From an uncultured Ralstonia sp. (GTDB taxonomy: Bacteria; Pseudomonadota; Gammaproteobacteria; Burkholderiales; Burkholderiaceae), in the NCBI GenBank assembly GCA_913056305.1, contig CAJXMR010000028.1:1-38346 (forward strand): a DNA stretch of 38,346 bases, read 5' to 3'. Below are positions 9,716 through 18,376 of this stretch, piece after piece. Positions within the stretch are counted from its first letter, which is position 1, and each line of letters begins with the position of its first letter. A program made the translations under genes and the position numbers. The notes beneath the pieces are model-generated. The model did not search any database. It was not told where the DNA came from and saw nothing but the letters and a program-made list of their open reading frames with translations.

Positions 9716-11395
9716 ATGCCAACACCATCGAATGTTTCGGCAGCCAGCGTGGCCATGGAGCCGATCGAGCGCAGTGCCGCGCTCGACAGCGCGCACCAAG
9801 GCGATATCACCGGTGCGCTGGGCACCATTGCGCACCACGATGTCGCGCCGCGTACGGGCTGGGGGGCACGCTTGCGCACGCTGCTGGCCATCCTCGGCCC
9901 GGGGCTGATCGTGATGGTGGGTGACAACGATGCAGGCGCCTTCGGCACCTACACCCAGGCCGGGCAGAACTATGGCACCACGCTGCTGTGGACGCTGTTG
10001 CTGCTGGTGCCGGTGCTGTTCGTCAACCAGGAGATGGTGCTGCGCCTGGGCGCCGTCACGCGCGTCGGCCACGCGCGGCTGATCTTCGCGCGCTTCGGTA
10101 AGTTCTGGGGCGCGTTCAGCATCATCGACCTGTTCCTGCTGAATGCGCTGACGATTGCGACCGAGTTCATCGGCATCATGTTCGCGCTCGATTTCTTCGG
10201 GGTCTCACGGGTGACGGGGGTTTGCCTGGCGGCGGCGCTCATCATGGCGGCGGCCAGCACAGGCAACTTCCGGCGCTTCGAGCGGTTTGCGGTCGGTCTG
10301 TGCGTGCTCAGCCTGGCGCTGGTGCCGGTGCTGGTGTCGATCCATCCGCCGGCCGGCCAGATCGCGCGGGACTTCTTCGTGCCGAACTGGCCCACGCATG
10401 CCCGGCTGAGCGACGTGATGCTGCTGGTGATCGGCATCGTCGGCACCACGGTCGCGCCATGGCAGCTGTTCTTCCAGCAGAGCTACGTGATCGACAAGCG
10501 CATTACGCCGCGCTTCATTCCGTATGAGAAGGCCGACCTGTGGATCGGCATCGTGCTGGTGATGATCGGCGCGGTGGCGATGATGTCGTTCTGCGCGGCG
10601 CTGTTCGGTGGCAAGCCGGAGTTCGGCGCCTTTACCGATGCCGGCGGGGTCATGGCCGGCCTGGAACGCTATGCAGGGCGCGCCTCGGCGGTGTTCTTTG
10701 CCATCGCGCTGCTGGATGCCTCGATCATCGGCGCGGCGGCGGTGTCGCTGGCCACGGCCTACGCCATCGGCGATGTGTTCCAGATCCGCCACTCGCTGCA
10801 TCGCAAGGTGTCGGACGCCGGCGGCTTCTATCTCGTCTATTTCGGCATCGTCGCCGGGGCGGCAGCGCTGGTGCTGATTCCGGGCAGCCCGCTCGGCCTG
10901 CTGACCGAGGCGGTGCAGACCCTGGCGGGGGTGCTGCTGCCGAGCGCCACGGTCTTCCTGCTGCTGTTGTGCAATGACCGCGCGGTGCTGGGGCCGTGGG
11001 TCAACTCACAGCGGCTGAACCTCTTCACGGGCGCGGTGATCTGGGTGCTGGTGATGCTCTCGGTCGTGCTCACGACGTCGGTCATGTATCCGAACCTCTC
11101 GGGCAAGACCATGATCGAGCTGCTGGCCGGCGGCACGCTGCTGGCACTGGCCGGTTATCTCGCCAGCGTGGGCTTGCGCCAAATCCGCCGCGGCTCGGTC
11201 GAGGATGAGCTCGCCGGCATGCCCGCCTACGCGGACAACGCGCGCGACACCTGGCGCATGCCGCCGCTGGACCAACTCCCGCCGCCGAATCTCACGCTCG
11301 CCAAGCGGGTCTGGATGGGCGTACTGCGCGCCTATCTGGTGTTCGCGGTGATCCTGGTGGTGGTGAAGGTGTTGCAGCTGACCGTCTTCAAATAG
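9716..11395 (+). CDS. NRAMP-family divalent metal transporter, non-canonical binding site
   Basis: 559 aa, longer than typical MntH (about 410-440 aa), with an N-terminal soluble segment of about 50 residues and a C-terminal extension. The first helix reads GPGLIVMVGDNDAGAFGT where canonical NRAMP has DPGN: the Asp is kept but Pro and Asn are changed. The sixth helix reads GTTVAPWQLFF where MPHN is usual, so the metal-selective Met and its His are replaced by Ala and Trp. Such changes are known in NRAMP-related proteins with altered selectivity, including Mg transporters, so this is probably not a standard Mn/Fe importer. The start at 9716 is preferred over the ATG at 9710 because GGGGA then lies at proper distance. 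Confidence 0.88.
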   Translation: MPTPSNVSAASVAMEPIERSAALDSAHQGDITGALGTIAHHDVAPRTGWGARLRTLLAILGPGLIVMVGDNDAGAFGTYTQAGQNYGTTLLWTLLLLVPVLFVNQEMVLRLGAVTRVGHARLIFARFGKFWGAFSIIDLFLLNALTIATEFIGIMFALDFFGVSRVTGVCLAAALIMAAASTGNFRRFERFAVGLCVLSLALVPVLVSIHPPAGQIARDFFVPNWPTHARLSDVMLLVIGIVGTTVAPWQLFFQQSYVIDKRITPRFIPYEKADLWIGIVLVMIGAVAMMSFCAALFGGKPEFGAFTDAGGVMAGLERYAGRASAVFFAIALLDASIIGAAAVSLATAYAIGDVFQIRHSLHRKVSDAGGFYLVYFGIVAGAAALVLIPGSPLGLLTEAVQTLAGVLLPSATVFLLLLCNDRAVLGPWVNSQRLNLFTGAVIWVLVMLSVVLTTSVMYPNLSGKTMIELLAGGTLLALAGYLASVGLRQIRRGSVEDELAGMPAYADNARDTWRMPPLDQLPPPNLTLAKRVWMGVLRAYLVFAVILVVVKVLQLTVFK

Positions 11396-11414
11396 CGATG
11401 ACGGCCCCCGTGGC

Positions 11415-12251
11415 TCAACCGCCGAACGTCCACACCGCAACCGAAGCGACCAGGCAGTAGCAGCCGAACAGATACCAGCGCCCTTGCTCCAGCCAGCGCG
11501 ACAACCAGCGCAACGCCACCAGCCCGGCGACGAAGCTCGCCGCCATGCCCAGCAGGCTTGGCGCCAGCATGGGCAGCAGGCTATCGGTGGCGCCCGCGTA
11601 GGCCTGGTAGAAGCGGTAGCCTTCCTTGGCGATCACCGCCGGCGTCAGCACCACGGCGAGCGCGAAGCTGAACTCCTCGGCGCGGCGGCGCTGCACGCCC
11701 AGTAGCATCCCACTCGAGATGGTGGCGCCCGAGCGCGACAGGCCGCGGAACGGCAGGCACAGCCCCTGCACGGCGCCGATCCACAGCGCGCGCTTGCCGG
11801 TCAGGTCTTCGGCGGCAGTCACCGCGCGCCTGGACGACACGATGATCAACACGCCGGCCACGGCCAGGCTCACCGCCATCAGCTTGGTGTTGCCGAACAG
11901 GTGCTCCACCTCGAAGCTTGCTGCACCGCGCATCACCGTGTGCTTGATCACATAGAGCAGGGTCAGCCCGACGATGCCGGTGGCAACCGTGGCCACCGCC
12001 ACGTACACGCCGTTGTCCCACAGCGCCTTGGCCGAGGAGAAATACGTCTGCCGCCACGAGCGCCAGAAATAGACGATGACCGCGAACATGGTGCCGGTGT
12101 GCAGCATGACCAGCAGCAGCGTCATGTCCGGCGAGGTCGGGTCGAGCCCCAGCCATTTTTCGGCCAGGATGACGTGGGCCGAACTGGACACCGGCAGCAG
12201 CTCGGCGATGCCCTGGACGCAGGCGAGGATGAGGATGTGGAGCGTATTCAT
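11415..12251 (-). CDS. uppP: Undecaprenyl-diphosphatase, UppP/BacA type
   Basis: 278 aa, integral membrane, about eight helices. It would dephosphorylate undecaprenyl pyrophosphate to recycle the lipid carrier for peptidoglycan and polysaccharide synthesis; overproduction in other bacteria gives bacitracin resistance. The QxxxE motif (Q13, E17) leads into LLPVSSSAH. The second signature is RGLSRSGATIS, which matches PGxSRSxxT except that Pro is Arg. This variant suggests a paralogue rather than the main UppP. It converges with the NRAMP gene and follows the exported protein at 12317 on the same strand. The ATG at 12251 begins MNTLHILILACVQG; upstream frame is rejected because it lacks homology. 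Confidence 0.9.
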   Translation of the reverse strand: MNTLHILILACVQGIAELLPVSSSAHVILAEKWLGLDPTSPDMTLLLVMLHTGTMFAVIVYFWRSWRQTYFSSAKALWDNGVYVAVATVATGIVGLTLLYVIKHTVMRGAASFEVEHLFGNTKLMAVSLAVAGVLIIVSSRRAVTAAEDLTGKRALWIGAVQGLCLPFRGLSRSGATISSGMLLGVQRRRAEEFSFALAVVLTPAVIAKEGYRFYQAYAGATDSLLPMLAPSLLGMAASFVAGLVALRWLSRWLEQGRWYLFGCYCLVASVAVWTFGG

Positions 12252-12316
12252 ACGATGTGAGCAGGTGATCGAAACGTCGTCCGGATGCCCCCGGGGATGC
12301 AGGGGGGCACGGTCCG

Positions 12317-13270
12317 CTAGCGGCTGAGCAAGGGTTTGCCAAACAGAGACGGTACCAGATCGTCGAGAAAGAGCAGCAACTGGAGGTTCGCGCCCACGCC
12401 GCGCGTCGATCCGTGGGTCAACGGCAGCACGAGTTCTGCCGCGACCTGCCACGTGTCCTTGACGTAGGCGATGCCGGGGTTGATCGTGCCGCGCGTACGC
12501 TGCCCCCGTGGCGAATCGAACGCGAACTCCACCAGCGGAATGAATTGGTGCAGCGGCTCCTCCTTGGGCAGCTCGCCCGGCACGAACCGGTCGGTCAGGT
12601 AGAGCGTGCTGTACTCCAGCGCGAAGCCCCAGTGGACGGTTGTGACATTGGGGGTGCGCGCGGGGGTGAGCTGCCGTGTCACCGGGTCGTAAGCGAGGTT
12701 GTCGGACGCCTTGCTGGTGGGCACGGCCACGCTGACGCCCGCCGTGACACCTAACGGCCGCAGCCAGGACAAGGCATCGGGCAGCGCACCGAATCCTTGC
12801 CCCAGGTAGAGGCTGGGGGCGATCGTGGCGGAGGTACTGGCGCCGAGCCGTTTGGCCCCGCTCTGCGGCAGCCCGTAGATCAGCGAGGCGGCAACCAGGG
12901 TTTCATTCAGGTCGTCTTCGTAGAGCCTGGATTTGAGCACCAGATCGGAGCCGGTCGCGCCGGGCTGACGTGTGCTGTCCCAATCGCGGCGGATGAACCC
13001 GCTGTCAAAGCCGATCGACATATTGGGCGTCAGCAGCCGCGCGAACGAGACTGTCGCGCCGCGATCCGTAACGTTGCCGCTGTCGTCCGGGTGTTGCACG
13101 GCGCCAGCGGTGATCGAAAGCTCGTCGGCAACAGCGGGGTCGTCGAAATTGAGCGTGCCGGGAAAGAAGCGGTTGCCGGCAATGCCGTGCGCCCACGAGG
13201 GCGTGGAAATGGACGCTGCGAGCGCGAGCGCGGCCGCGCACATGCGAACAAATGCGGATGGGTGGAACAT
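12317..13270 (-). CDS. Exported, probably outer-membrane beta-barrel-like protein
   Basis: 317 aa. A signal peptide (AAALALAASISTPSWA) is followed by HGIAGNRFFPGTLNFDDPAVADE. The mature part is rich in alternating hydrophobic/polar stretches (ATVSFARLLTPNMSIGFDSGF, LVEFAFDSPRG, WQVAAELVLPL) as expected for beta strands and has no hydrophobic helices. It resembles hypothetical proteins found next to transporter genes, but I do not recognise a named family. It lies between uppP and dmeF, all on the minus strand. Function unknown; porin-like or surface protein is inference. Confidence 0.75.
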   Translation of the reverse strand: MFHPSAFVRMCAAALALAASISTPSWAHGIAGNRFFPGTLNFDDPAVADELSITAGAVQHPDDSGNVTDRGATVSFARLLTPNMSIGFDSGFIRRDWDSTRQPGATGSDLVLKSRLYEDDLNETLVAASLIYGLPQSGAKRLGASTSATIAPSLYLGQGFGALPDALSWLRPLGVTAGVSVAVPTSKASDNLAYDPVTRQLTPARTPNVTTVHWGFALEYSTLYLTDRFVPGELPKEEPLHQFIPLVEFAFDSPRGQRTRGTINPGIAYVKDTWQVAAELVLPLTHGSTRGVGANLQLLLFLDDLVPSLFGKPLLSR

Positions 13271-13400
13271 GGTCGGGAGAGGCCCCGCGGTCAGACCGCG
13301 AAGGGTTTTCTTCTTGTTGTAGTCGACTGGCGGCGGACGCCCTTGGGGCGCCGCGCGTTGTACTTGAGGTCAGGACAAGCGATATGGAATGGCCGTTGCG

Positions 13401-14687
13401 TTATCTCGCCGGCAACGGATGCACTTCCACCGTGATGTGCGACAGCGCGTTGAACCGCCGCAGCAGCGCGTGATAGAACTGCGGCCCGCGCTGGCCCTGA
13501 CGTGTGCCCACCGACACCACCGCCCCAAGATGCCCGGGGCCGATGCGCCAGACGTGCAGGTCGAGCAGGGTGTCGCCGTCGGCCTCCAGTGCACTCTTGA
13601 TGCGCCCGCCGATGTGCTGGTCCGGCGTCATGTCGACCAGGATGCCGCCGGTGTCGCGCATCAGCCCGTATGACCAGTTGGCGATGACCAGCGCGCCCAC
13701 CACGCCCGCCAGCGGGTCCATCCACAGCCAGCCGAACGCCTTGGCCAGCAGCAGGCCGATGATGGCGAGCACCGAGACGAAGGCGTCCGCCAGCACGTGC
13801 ACATAGGCGGCACGCATGTTGTGGTCACGGTGGTGGGCGTCGTGGCCGTCGTGTCCATCGGCGTGGTCGTGCTCGGCGAAGACTACGGTGTGCTCCTGCG
13901 TGCCAATGTTGATCACGGCAGTGAAGGCGTGCGGCTCGGGAATCTCCGTGGTGGATTCCAGATAGCCGGCCTTGCGCGTCAGCACGAATTCCTGGCGGGC
14001 GCCATCGGGGCGGAGGGTGGTGACCGTCGCCACGTCGTTCGGCAGCACGGCGGTTTCGCCGGCCAGGCGGAAGACCGGCGGCACGCCATCTTCGAAGATC
14101 GACAGCGCCAGCACGCCTGCCGGCGTGGCGATGTGCTGGACTTCGTCGTCATGGTCGTGCGCCTCGTCGTGACCGTGACCATGACCGTGGGAATGTCCGT
14201 GCCCATGGCTGTGGCCGTGGTGGTCGCCGCCGCTGAGCAGCCACGCGCTGGCGATGTTCACCAGCAGACCCACGACTGCAATCGGGATCGCCTCGCCAAA
14301 GCGGATCGGCACCGGCGCGAAGAAGCGCGCCACCGCTTCGTAGCCGATCAGCAGCGCGATCATCGCCAGGATGATGGCGCTGGTGAAGCCGGCCAGATCG
14401 CCCAGCTTGCCGGTGCCGAACACGAAGCGCGGGTCTTTCGCGTGGCGCCGCGCATAGGTGTAGGCCAGCGCCGCGATCAGCATGGCGCCGGCGTGCGTCG
14501 ACATGTGCAGCCCGTCGGCCACCAGCGCCAGCGAGCCGAACACGCTGCCGCCGATGATCTCGGCCGCCATCATGAGCGTGCACAGCACGATCACGGCCCA
14601 GGTCTTGCGCTCGTTCTTCTCGTGCCCGGTGCCCAGGAACACGTGGTCATGGTCGACGCCGAACGGCGTGTCGTAGAAATCGCTCAT
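13401..14687 (-). CDS. dmeF: Cation diffusion facilitator, DmeF-type Co/Ni efflux protein
   Basis: 428 aa. CDF core: ALVADGLHMSTHAGAM in helix 2 with the metal-site Asp/His, and AAYVHVLADAFVSVLAIIG in helix 5 with the HxxxD pair. A very His-rich cytoplasmic loop (GHSHGHGHSHGHGHGHDEAHDHDDE) and a second His cluster (HDHADGHDGHDAHHRDH) lie between the helices. The C-terminal domain is the cytosolic dimer domain (HITVEVHPLPA). DmeF of Cupriavidus and relatives exports Co and Ni. It sits 7 bases downstream of the regulator gene at 14695, giving the classical dmeR-dmeF operon. The length and loop match that subgroup rather than short zinc CDFs. Confidence 0.93.
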   Translation of the reverse strand: MSDFYDTPFGVDHDHVFLGTGHEKNERKTWAVIVLCTLMMAAEIIGGSVFGSLALVADGLHMSTHAGAMLIAALAYTYARRHAKDPRFVFGTGKLGDLAGFTSAIILAMIALLIGYEAVARFFAPVPIRFGEAIPIAVVGLLVNIASAWLLSGGDHHGHSHGHGHSHGHGHGHDEAHDHDDEVQHIATPAGVLALSIFEDGVPPVFRLAGETAVLPNDVATVTTLRPDGARQEFVLTRKAGYLESTTEIPEPHAFTAVINIGTQEHTVVFAEHDHADGHDGHDAHHRDHNMRAAYVHVLADAFVSVLAIIGLLLAKAFGWLWMDPLAGVVGALVIANWSYGLMRDTGGILVDMTPDQHIGGRIKSALEADGDTLLDLHVWRIGPGHLGAVVSVGTRQGQRGPQFYHALLRRFNALSHITVEVHPLPAR

Positions 14688-14694
14688 GGCAGGC

Positions 14695-14973
14695 TCACTT
14701 GAAATAGCTGTGCACGACTTCGATCAGCTGCTCTTTGGCGCTGCCGTCGGCGTGGTCATGTTCGTCATCCACCTCGGTCAGGTGGGTGCGGATGTGGTCT
14801 TCCAGCACCACCGCCAGCAGGCCATTCATGGCGCCGCGGCAGCTCGTGATCTGCTGCAGGACGGAGACGCAGCCTTGCTCCTCTTCCAGTGCGCGCTCGA
14901 TGGCATCGAGTTGGCCGCGAATGCGGCGCACACGGTTGAGCAGCTTCTGCTTTTCGCGAACGGTGTGGCTCAT
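14695..14973 (-). CDS. dmeR: DmeR/RcnR-type Ni/Co-sensing repressor
   Basis: 92 aa, all-helical CsoR/RcnR (DUF156) family. The metal fingerprint is exact: His3, Cys35, His60 and His64, the set that defines Ni/Co-sensing RcnR proteins as opposed to Cu-sensing CsoR. A further Cys45 and a C-terminal EHDHADGS segment could add ligands. Metal binding is expected to release it from DNA and derepress efflux. It precedes dmeF with a 7-base gap. A run of six G in an AT-rich frame just upstream is a likely operator for itself. Confidence 0.93.
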   Translation of the reverse strand: MSHTVREKQKLLNRVRRIRGQLDAIERALEEEQGCVSVLQQITSCRGAMNGLLAVVLEDHIRTHLTEVDDEHDHADGSAKEQLIEVVHSYFK

Positions 14974-14990
14974 GGGTTGAGGTATTTAAA

Positions 14991-15010
14991 TAGGGTAGGG
15001 GGGTATATTA
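14991..15010. promoter_or_regulatory. Probable DmeR operator (G-tract flanked by TA-rich arms)
   Basis: TAGGGTAGGGGGGTATATTA, 18 bases upstream of the dmeR ATG. A GGGGGG tract (14998-15003) between TA-rich flanks is the known architecture of RcnR-type operators, which need the A-form-like G tract. A TATTTAAATA segment next to it (14983-14992, minus strand) is a candidate -10 region. Confidence 0.55.
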
Positions 15011-15184
15011 CCTTGCGCAGATCAAGATGCAACCCTGTGCTGTGTAGGGGTGACGGCGCGGCGCATCGGATGTGCCACGGCGCCCGTCTTCGCCAGCGGC
15101 GGCTTGGCTTGCAGGCAATCCAGGCACGCGCAAAGGTGATGTTTTGATCTCGCCTCTTCCTTAAAAAACAAACCAGCTGGACGG

Positions 15185-15213
15185 TTTACATCGTGCCGGG
15201 CCGGTGCTAGGCT
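15185..15213 (+). promoter_or_regulatory. Candidate promoter for the DUF3313/MCE pair
   Basis: TTTACA at 15185-15190 and TAGGCT at 15208-15213, spaced by 17 bases, lie 75 bases upstream of the lipoprotein start. The -10 match is moderate. Confidence 0.4.
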
Positions 15214-15287
15214 GCGACCTCGCATGGATGGCCATGCGTGGACCTGGTCCCCAACGCGGCAGGTCCGAACCGGAACCGGAGATCGAG

Positions 15288-15950
15288 ATGACCAAGTCAA
15301 CCCACGCGTGGCGCCTGCTGATTGCGGTGGTCTGTGCAGCCTTGGCGGGCTGCGCGAGCGTGAAGCCTGTTGCGTATTCGGGGGTGGCCTCGACCCCCTA
15401 CCTGAAGCCCAATCCGCAGGACGATTCGGGCCGCGTGCCGTACAGCTATGCAACGCAGACGGACTGGCGCAAGTACCGGCGCGTGATGATCGATCCGGTG
15501 GCGATCTACCGCGGTGCCGACAACCAGTTCGGCGATATGAGCGAACCGGACCGCGCCGCGCTCGCCAGCTACATGCAGACCACGTTTGCGCAAAGGCTGC
15601 AGCCGCGCTTCGAGCTCGCCGGCGATCCGAATCCGAGCACGCTGCGCCTGAAGCTCACGCTGACCGGCGCCGATACCACCACGCCCGTCCTGGGTCCGCT
15701 GTCGCGGTTCGATATCGCAGGCGGCATCTATAACGGCGTGCAGACGTTCCGGGGCAAGGAGGGCACCTTCACCGGCTTCGTCATCTACTCGGTCGAGGTC
15801 TACGACGCGTCGACCAATCGTCTGCTCAGCGCGTATGTGACCAAGCAATACCCCAGCCCGTGGAACATCGGGGCGAGCTTCGGCGCGCTCAGCGCGGCAA
15901 AGACCGGCATCGAGAAGGGCGCCGATGCCTTGGTCGCGCAACTGAAGTAA
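15288..15950 (+). CDS. DUF3313-type lipoprotein
   Basis: 220 aa. Signal peptide with lipobox ALAGC, so the mature N-terminal Cys is lipidated; no Asp follows it, which points to the outer membrane. The mature part reads PYLKPNPQDDSGRVPYSY, YRRVMIDPVAIYRG and TLRLKLTLTGADTTTPVL, the pattern of DUF3313 proteins. GGAG lies 6 bases before the ATG; a longer open frame from 15204 is rejected. It is 33 bases upstream of a PqiB-like MCE gene on the same strand. In pqi systems the third component PqiC is an outer-membrane lipoprotein, so this protein may play a similar docking role, though it is a different family. Confidence 0.85.
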   Translation: MTKSTHAWRLLIAVVCAALAGCASVKPVAYSGVASTPYLKPNPQDDSGRVPYSYATQTDWRKYRRVMIDPVAIYRGADNQFGDMSEPDRAALASYMQTTFAQRLQPRFELAGDPNPSTLRLKLTLTGADTTTPVLGPLSRFDIAGGIYNGVQTFRGKEGTFTGFVIYSVEVYDASTNRLLSAYVTKQYPSPWNIGASFGALSAAKTGIEKGADALVAQLK

Positions 15951-15983
15951 CGGCGCGCGCGAGCGACGGAGGCAGGTGCTGCC

Positions 15984-17549
15984 ATGGCGCGTTCGAAAAG
16001 CCGGTGGGTGTCGGTGTGTCTGTGGCTGATCCCGATCCTGATGGCGCTGATCAGCATCGGTTTGGTTGCCGGGCAGGTGGCGGAGCAGGGGCCGCAGATC
16101 ACGGTCAGCTTTCTCGATGCGGACGGCATCGAGCCCGGCAGGACGCCTGTGAAATACAACGATGTTGAGGTCGGTGTGGTGACGGCGATCGGGCTTTCCG
16201 CGGATCGCAACCGGGTGCTGGCAACGGTGCGGCTGACCAAGGCGGCCGGCGACCTAGCGGTGCAGGACTCACGCTTCTGGATCGTGCGCCCGCGCGCGGA
16301 TGCGCGCGGTGTCTCGGGATTCGGCGCACTCCTGTCGGGTGCGTATATCGGCGCGGATGCGGGGCATGTTCGCGAAACCCGGAACACGTTCATCGGCCTG
16401 GAAGTCCCGCCCGTTGTTACCGCTGCGCGGCAAGGCGCCAGCTACGTGTTGCGCAGCGGTTCGCTCGGCTCCATCCATGACGGGGCGCCCGTCTACTATC
16501 GCCATGTGGAGGTTGGACGGGTGACCGGTACAGCCCTCAACGCAGACGGCAAGGGCGTCACGATCGATGTCTTCGTCGACGCGCCCTATCACCGGTACAT
16601 CGGTTTGAACACGCGCTGGTGGGACGCGAGTGGCGCCAATCTGTCGCTCGATTCGCGCGGGGGCAATTTCAGCATGCAGTCGCTGGAGGCGTTGCTGCTC
16701 GGCGGTGTCGCCTTCCGACCGTCGCCCGGACAGCCCGCCGGCGCGCCGGCGCCTGCCGGCACGGTGTTCGATCTGGCCAGCGACGGTATCGACGCGCCAG
16801 ATCAACCCGATGGCACGCCGGCCGTTGTCGAGATGCGGTTCGCACAATCGCTGCGTGGACTGTCGGTTGGCGCGGCGGTGGATTTCCGGGGTGTCCCGCT
16901 AGGCGAGGTCACGCAGGTCAACCTCGAACGCAACCCCAGGGCGGGCGCCGTCGACATGCGTGTCACCTTGAATCTCTATCCGGATCGGCTCGGGCCGCAG
17001 TTTCGTGCGTCCGCCGAGCATGCTGACGGCACGGCCGGCAAGGCGCTGCTGCGCAAGCTGGTGGCGGATGGGCTGCGCGGGCAGCTGCGCACCGGCAACC
17101 TGCTGACCAACCAGCGCTATGTCGCGCTCGACCTGTTTCCGAATGCGCCGCAGGCGCGGGTCGATCTGAGCCGCACGCCGGTCGAGTTGCCCACCGTGCC
17201 GAATGCGCTCGACGATCTGCAGGCAGAGGTCGCGGATTTCGCGAAGAAGCTCGATGGCGTGCCGTACGCCAAGATCGACGCGGACCTGCAACGCACGTTC
17301 GCGCGGGTGCATCGCCTTTTTCAGCAAGCCGAGACCCAGTTGGCACCGCAGGCGCAGGAGTCGCTTGCCACGGCGCGGCAGGCTGTTGACGCCGCTGGCG
17401 AGGCGATGCAGACGCCATTGCTGCTGCAACGGGACGCGCGCCAAGCCCGCGAGCAGTTGGCGAGGGCGCTGACGGCCCTCGATGCGCTTGCCAACCTGGT
17501 CGAGCAGCGCCCTGCATCCCTTGTCTGGGGCAGCGCGGCGGCGTTTTAG
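15984..17549 (+). CDS. MCE-domain protein, PqiB-like
   Basis: 521 aa. One N-terminal membrane anchor (WLIPILMALISIGLVAG) is followed by three MCE/MlaD domains, recognisable by repeated GRTPVKYNDVEVGVV, GAPVYYRHVEVGRVTG and GAAVDFRGVPLGEVTQV. A C-terminal helical, coiled-coil-like tail (FAKKLDGVPYAKIDADLQRTF and onwards) matches PqiB, which forms a needle-like tunnel across the periplasm for lipid traffic. PqiB proteins normally follow PqiA, a multi-helix membrane protein; no pqiA is here, and upstream sits a DUF3313 lipoprotein instead. Whether it uses a PqiA encoded elsewhere cannot be told. Confidence 0.9.
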   Translation: MARSKSRWVSVCLWLIPILMALISIGLVAGQVAEQGPQITVSFLDADGIEPGRTPVKYNDVEVGVVTAIGLSADRNRVLATVRLTKAAGDLAVQDSRFWIVRPRADARGVSGFGALLSGAYIGADAGHVRETRNTFIGLEVPPVVTAARQGASYVLRSGSLGSIHDGAPVYYRHVEVGRVTGTALNADGKGVTIDVFVDAPYHRYIGLNTRWWDASGANLSLDSRGGNFSMQSLEALLLGGVAFRPSPGQPAGAPAPAGTVFDLASDGIDAPDQPDGTPAVVEMRFAQSLRGLSVGAAVDFRGVPLGEVTQVNLERNPRAGAVDMRVTLNLYPDRLGPQFRASAEHADGTAGKALLRKLVADGLRGQLRTGNLLTNQRYVALDLFPNAPQARVDLSRTPVELPTVPNALDDLQAEVADFAKKLDGVPYAKIDADLQRTFARVHRLFQQAETQLAPQAQESLATARQAVDAAGEAMQTPLLLQRDARQAREQLARALTALDALANLVEQRPASLVWGSAAAF

Positions 17550-17681
17550 GCGGAGGGATGCGCGGGCGTCCGGGAGCGCGCTTGTACAATGACCGCCGAA
17601 CGATTTCCCGGCTGGCGGAAGCGCTCGCACTTGTCATCCTTGCCCCCGCGTTTGCCCCTGCAGACGCCCGCAATTGAACCC

Positions 17682-18308
17682 ATGGATAACGCAACCCGTT
17701 CGGAACGCTCGCGCAAAGCGGGCATCGAGGCCGCACTCACCATCATCGCCCGCGACGGTCCGGGGCAGCTGACGTTCGACGCCATGGCGCGCGAGAGCGG
17801 CATCAGCAAAGGCGGGCTGATGCACCAGTTCCCGAACAAGGGCGCGGTGCTGAAGGCGCTGCTCGATCACCAGATCGACTATTTCGAGCGCTTTTCCAAG
17901 AACTATCTCGCCTCGGCCGGAGACGGGCTGCCCGAACCGACGCTCGCGGCGCAGATCGCCACGATACGCGAGGCCGTCGCCACGCCCGCTTCCGTCACCT
18001 CCGCGATTCTCGCGGCCCTGGTGGAAGACCCGGGTCTGCTCTCCGGCTCGCGGGAGCTTGCCGCACAGAACGCCCGATCCATCGAGGAAGAGGCAGCGGA
18101 CCCGGACATGGCGCTGTTGCGCTGGACGGCAGCCAAAGGGCTGTTGTTCGGGGCCATGCTGGGGCTGTGCCCGTTCTCCGACGCGGAGCGCGAGCGCCTG
18201 TTTGCGCGCCTGCGGGACGACAGCCAGTGGCCAGCGGTTGGGAGCACGAAGACGTCGGCAACCGAACGCGCAACGCGCAAGCCCAAGGGACGCGCAAAGG
18301 GCGGTTGA
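17682..18308 (+). CDS. TetR/AcrR family transcriptional regulator
   Basis: 208 aa from MDNATRSERSRKAGIEAA. The helix-turn-helix reads LTFDAMARESGISKGGLMHQF, with the Gly-Leu-Met-His-Gln-Phe form seen in regulators of the YfiR/DUF-type TetR group; the C-terminal domain is all-helical. The tail is basic (TERATRKPKGRAKGG). An ATG at 17589 would add 31 residues, but it overlaps a TACAAT box (17585-17590) that looks like the gene's -10, so the downstream start is preferred. Its targets may be itself or the SDR genes downstream on the other strand. Confidence 0.9.
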   Translation: MDNATRSERSRKAGIEAALTIIARDGPGQLTFDAMARESGISKGGLMHQFPNKGAVLKALLDHQIDYFERFSKNYLASAGDGLPEPTLAAQIATIREAVATPASVTSAILAALVEDPGLLSGSRELAAQNARSIEEEAADPDMALLRWTAAKGLLFGAMLGLCPFSDAERERLFARLRDDSQWPAVGSTKTSATERATRKPKGRAKGG

Positions 18309-18376
18309 GGGCGTTGGGCGCATGTTTGCGGTGAGCTGTCGATGCATGACGACTCCCACCGTTGCGCTGCGGCCAG

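Noticed and set aside
9231-9728. 165-codon minus-strand frame in the NRAMP leader
   Set aside because: Arg/Pro/Gln-rich with no recognisable motif or ribosome site; antisense shadow of the small plus-strand frame.
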